Shown piece after piece: positions 16,011 through 17,953 of a DNA stretch of 17,953 nucleotides. How positions within the stretch are numbered: position 1 is the stretch's first letter; each line of letters begins with the position of its first letter. The translations under genes were made by a program, and so were the position numbers. Location: positions 1,682-19,634 of the forward strand of contig DHWT01000149.1 in assembly GCA_002413325.1 (NCBI GenBank). The letters are read 5' to 3'. The notes beneath the pieces were generated by a model. It did no database searches. It was not told the origin of the DNA and saw nothing but the letters and a program-made list of their open reading frames with translations. Origin of the DNA: Chitinophagaceae bacterium UBA5175. GTDB lineage: Bacteria > Bacteroidota > Bacteroidia > Chitinophagales > Chitinophagaceae.

Positions 16011-16604
16011 CTACTTTTTCTTATAGGCGGCATTCAGGCCATTGATGAGGTCATCTGTTATATTATAGGCAGTATCCCGTATATAAATAAAAGAATTGGC
16101 TTCGTCGGAAATAATATAATTATAGCCCTTTACCTTATTATATTCTTTAAGAAAATCATCAATTCTTTTTCTGATATCCGCTTTCATATCCTCGTTATTT
16201 TTCAGCAGGGATTCCTGCAGGGTCTGTTTGCGCATCTGGTAATTCTGCTGCATCTGGGCATATTCCTGTTGGGCCTCCTGGCTTTCAGCTTGCGACATGG
16301 TATTACCTTTTTTCTGCCATTCCGTAATTTTTTTCTGATAATTTTTTTCCATGCCGCTGAGTTCGGCATTCATTGCATTTTCCTTTCCCTTTACCTGATC
16401 GAGCACGTCTTTGAAGTATTGATACCTTGCTTCCAGGGTGTCGATATTGAAATAAGCCATCCGGAAATTACTGCCCGCAGCCTGGGTTCCTCCTGAACCA
16501 TAAACCACAACCGGAGCCGGCTGTGGTTTATGGTATATTACATAAAATAAAACACCGGTAAGCAGCAAAGCCAGTAAACCGGGAACCATTGCGATATTTC
16601 TCAT
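16011..16604 (-). CDS. Membrane-anchored Skp/OmpH-like protein
   Basis: 197 residues from MRNIAMVPGLL. An N-terminal hydrophobic segment (about 6-24, MVPGLLALLLTGVLFYVIY) is followed by a Pro-rich linker. FRMAYFNIDTLEARYQYFKD then matches the beginning of OmpH/Skp proteins. A long charged helical region follows (about 62-145; KGKENAMNAELSGMEKNYQK, QEAQQEYAQMQQNYQMRK), as in the coiled-coil arms of this chaperone. The end returns to YNYIISDEANSFIYI, the Skp body strand. Skp holds unfolded outer-membrane proteins in the periplasm. Here the N-terminal helix has no evident cleavage site and may stay as an anchor. The ATG at 16604 is chosen because the longer ORF from 16658 would begin inside the rpoC terminator loop. 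Confidence 0.82.
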   Translation of the reverse strand: MRNIAMVPGLLALLLTGVLFYVIYHKPQPAPVVVYGSGGTQAAGSNFRMAYFNIDTLEARYQYFKDVLDQVKGKENAMNAELSGMEKNYQKKITEWQKKGNTMSQAESQEAQQEYAQMQQNYQMRKQTLQESLLKNNEDMKADIRKRIDDFLKEYNKVKGYNYIISDEANSFIYIRDTAYNITDDLINGLNAAYKKK

Positions 16605-16638
16605 ACGAATGAATGTAAAATGAAAGATCAGTATACCG

Positions 16639-16672
16639 TATATAAAAGTAGGAAGCATTTCTGCTTCCTACT
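16639..16672 (-). terminator. Intrinsic terminator of rpoC
   Basis: On the minus strand AGTAGGAAGCA (16672-16662) and TGCTTCCTACT (16657-16647) form a perfect 11-bp stem closed by a GAAA tetraloop, followed at once by TTTTATAT. It lies 25 nt after the rpoC stop codon. The plus-strand flank is not T-rich, so it works in the rpoC direction only. Confidence 0.85.
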
Positions 16673-16696
16673 GCATAATTATTCTTAAAGTTTGGC

Positions 16697-17953
16697 CTAT
16701 TCTTCTTCGTCAAACTGCATGGCTTCGCGGGTGTTCTGGAGCAATTCGTATTCTTCCTTGCTTCCCACGATCATGTTTTCAAACTCACGCAATCCGGTAC
16801 CGGCCGGGATCGGATGACCTGTAATGACGTTTTCCTTGAGACCCATCATGTCGTCTGTTTTACCCTGGATGGCAGCAGAAGACAGCACTTTCGTGGTTTC
16901 CTGGAAAGAAGCAGCTGAAATCCAGCTTTGCGTTCCCAGGGAAGCCTTGGTAATACCGAGCAACATCGGCGCAGAAGTGGCCGAGTGGGCATCACGGAAT
17001 TCCGCCAGTTTTTTATCGTTACGGCGCAGGATCGAATTTTCCTCCCGCACTTCACGCAAACTCACAATCTGACCGGGTTTCAGTTTGGTCGAATCGCCCG
17101 CTTCGGTAACTACTTTTTTGTCGAAGATCCAATCGTTTTCGTCGAGGAATTCTATCTTGTCAACCGTTTCATCTTCCAGGAAACGCGTATCTCCCGGATC
17201 CACAATATTCAGTTTACGCATCATCTGCCTTACAATCACTTCAATATGCTTATCGTTGATCTTCACACCCTGCAAACGATACACTTCCTGGATTTCATTC
17301 ACCACGTATTCCTGAACGGCGAAGGGACCCTTGATAGCCAGTATGTCAGCTGGTGCAACCTGTCCGTCGGATAGCTGGGCACCGGCTTTGATAAAGTCAC
17401 CATCCTGTGCCAGGATCTGGCGGGTCAGGGGAACCAGGTACTTCTTTATGATACCATCCTTGGCTTCCACGATAATTTCGCGGTTGCCTCTTTTGATATT
17501 ACCAAAGGTTACAACACCGTCAATTTCTGAAACTACAGCAGGGTTGCCCGGGTTCCTGGCTTCAAACAATTCCGTAACACGAGGCAAACCACCGGTGATA
17601 TCCCGGAGTTTTCCAAGTACACGGGGAATCTTTACAATTACCTGACCGGCGCGGACTTCTTCGCCTTCTTCCATAATGATATGGCTGCCGACCGGCAGGT
17701 TATAGTTCTTCACTTCCTTACCACCCTCAACCACGATACCCGGTATTTTTGTTTTATCCTTCGTATCTATTACCACTTTCTCCCGGTGACCGGTCTGTTC
17801 ATCGGCTTCTTCGCGGTAGGTAATTCCTTCCAGCACATTTTCAAATTTCAGTTTACCGGAAATTTCGCTGATGACCACATTGTTAAAAGGATCCCAGGTG
17901 CAGATCACATCGCCTTTGGCAACTTTCTGTCCGTCTTTCACAGTCAGGGTTGC
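16697..17953 (-). CDS. rpoC: DNA-directed RNA polymerase subunit beta', C-terminal part (partial)
   Basis: Largest core subunit of RNA polymerase. About 418 C-terminal residues are present, open at the right window edge (upstream codons read ATLTVKDGQKV). ITGGLPRVTELFEAR, NEIQEVYRLQGVKINDKHIE, and GITKASLGTQSWISAASFQE followed by TTKVLSSAA and LKENVITGHPIPAGTG are hallmark conserved blocks of the beta' C-terminal region. It ends with an acidic tail (QFDEEE). The catalytic NADFDGD site and zinc domain lie outside the window. rpoB is expected further right. A strong hairpin terminator follows the stop, separating it from the Skp-like gene. Confidence 0.98.
   Translation of the reverse strand, partial: ATLTVKDGQKVAKGDVICTWDPFNNVVISEISGKLKFENVLEGITYREEADEQTGHREKVVIDTKDKTKIPGIVVEGGKEVKNYNLPVGSHIIMEEGEEVRAGQVIVKIPRVLGKLRDITGGLPRVTELFEARNPGNPAVVSEIDGVVTFGNIKRGNREIIVEAKDGIIKKYLVPLTRQILAQDGDFIKAGAQLSDGQVAPADILAIKGPFAVQEYVVNEIQEVYRLQGVKINDKHIEVIVRQMMRKLNIVDPGDTRFLEDETVDKIEFLDENDWIFDKKVVTEAGDSTKLKPGQIVSLREVREENSILRRNDKKLAEFRDAHSATSAPMLLGITKASLGTQSWISAASFQETTKVLSSAAIQGKTDDMMGLKENVITGHPIPAGTGLREFENMIVGSKEEYELLQNTREAMQFDEEE

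Noticed and set aside
15960..16496. 178-residue plus-strand ORF that looks hydrophobic
   Set aside because: Antisense of the Skp-like coiled coil; Lys/Glu-rich coding on one strand gives Phe/Leu-rich translation on the other, so it mimics a membrane protein.

Overview
The window looks like a chromosomal segment of a Bacteroidota bacterium, most likely Chitinophagaceae or a close relative. This is inferred from protein flavour (the Bacteroidota form of the M1-like N-terminal domain, FemAB-like protein, RNA polymerase beta' tail and PEP carboxylase), the lack of clear Shine-Dalgarno sequences, and promoter-like TTTG / TAnnTTTG elements. No tRNA, rRNA, CRISPR array, insertion sequence or phage gene was seen.

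Left part (1-3993). A minus-strand aspartate kinase, probably the N-terminal half of a bifunctional thrA, runs off the left edge. Upstream of it is a GTG-started reading frame of 29 codons rich in Thr and Ile, followed by a hairpin and T-rich run: a classic threonine-operon attenuator. Diverging from the same 328-bp gap is ppc (PEP carboxylase). Oxaloacetate made by PEP carboxylase feeds aspartate, the substrate of aspartate kinase, so the two divergent units make metabolic sense.

Middle part (4205-12716). Six plus-strand genes are mostly tightly packed. They are a membrane-anchored transglutaminase-like protein, then a compact run of a Gfo/Idh/MocA oxidoreductase, a polyprenyl-phosphate sugar-1-phosphate transferase, a large M1-peptidase-like protein with a probable outer-membrane beta-barrel, a FemAB/GNAT-like transferase and a GT-C membrane glycosyltransferase. 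Gaps in the run are 3, 20, -8 and 5 nt. It looks like an envelope glycan or glycolipid locus. The standout is the M1-like protein: the HExxH-x18-E zinc site, the GxMEN motif and the catalytic Tyr position are all replaced while their spacing is kept, so it is a predicted pseudo-peptidase.

Right part (12687-17953). Five genes are on the minus strand. In transcription order they are the C-terminal part of rpoC (running off the right edge), a strong intrinsic terminator, a membrane-anchored Skp/OmpH-like protein, an APC-family amino acid permease, the kinase-only heptose-7-phosphate kinase (hldE/rfaE1 type) and ispD. The permease and kinase genes are only 1 nt apart. ispD meets the glycosyltransferase gene tail to tail with a 30-nt overlap of coding sequence. 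Heptose kinase (LPS core) and IspD (isoprenoid, hence polyprenyl carrier) are functionally close to the glycan genes on the other strand.
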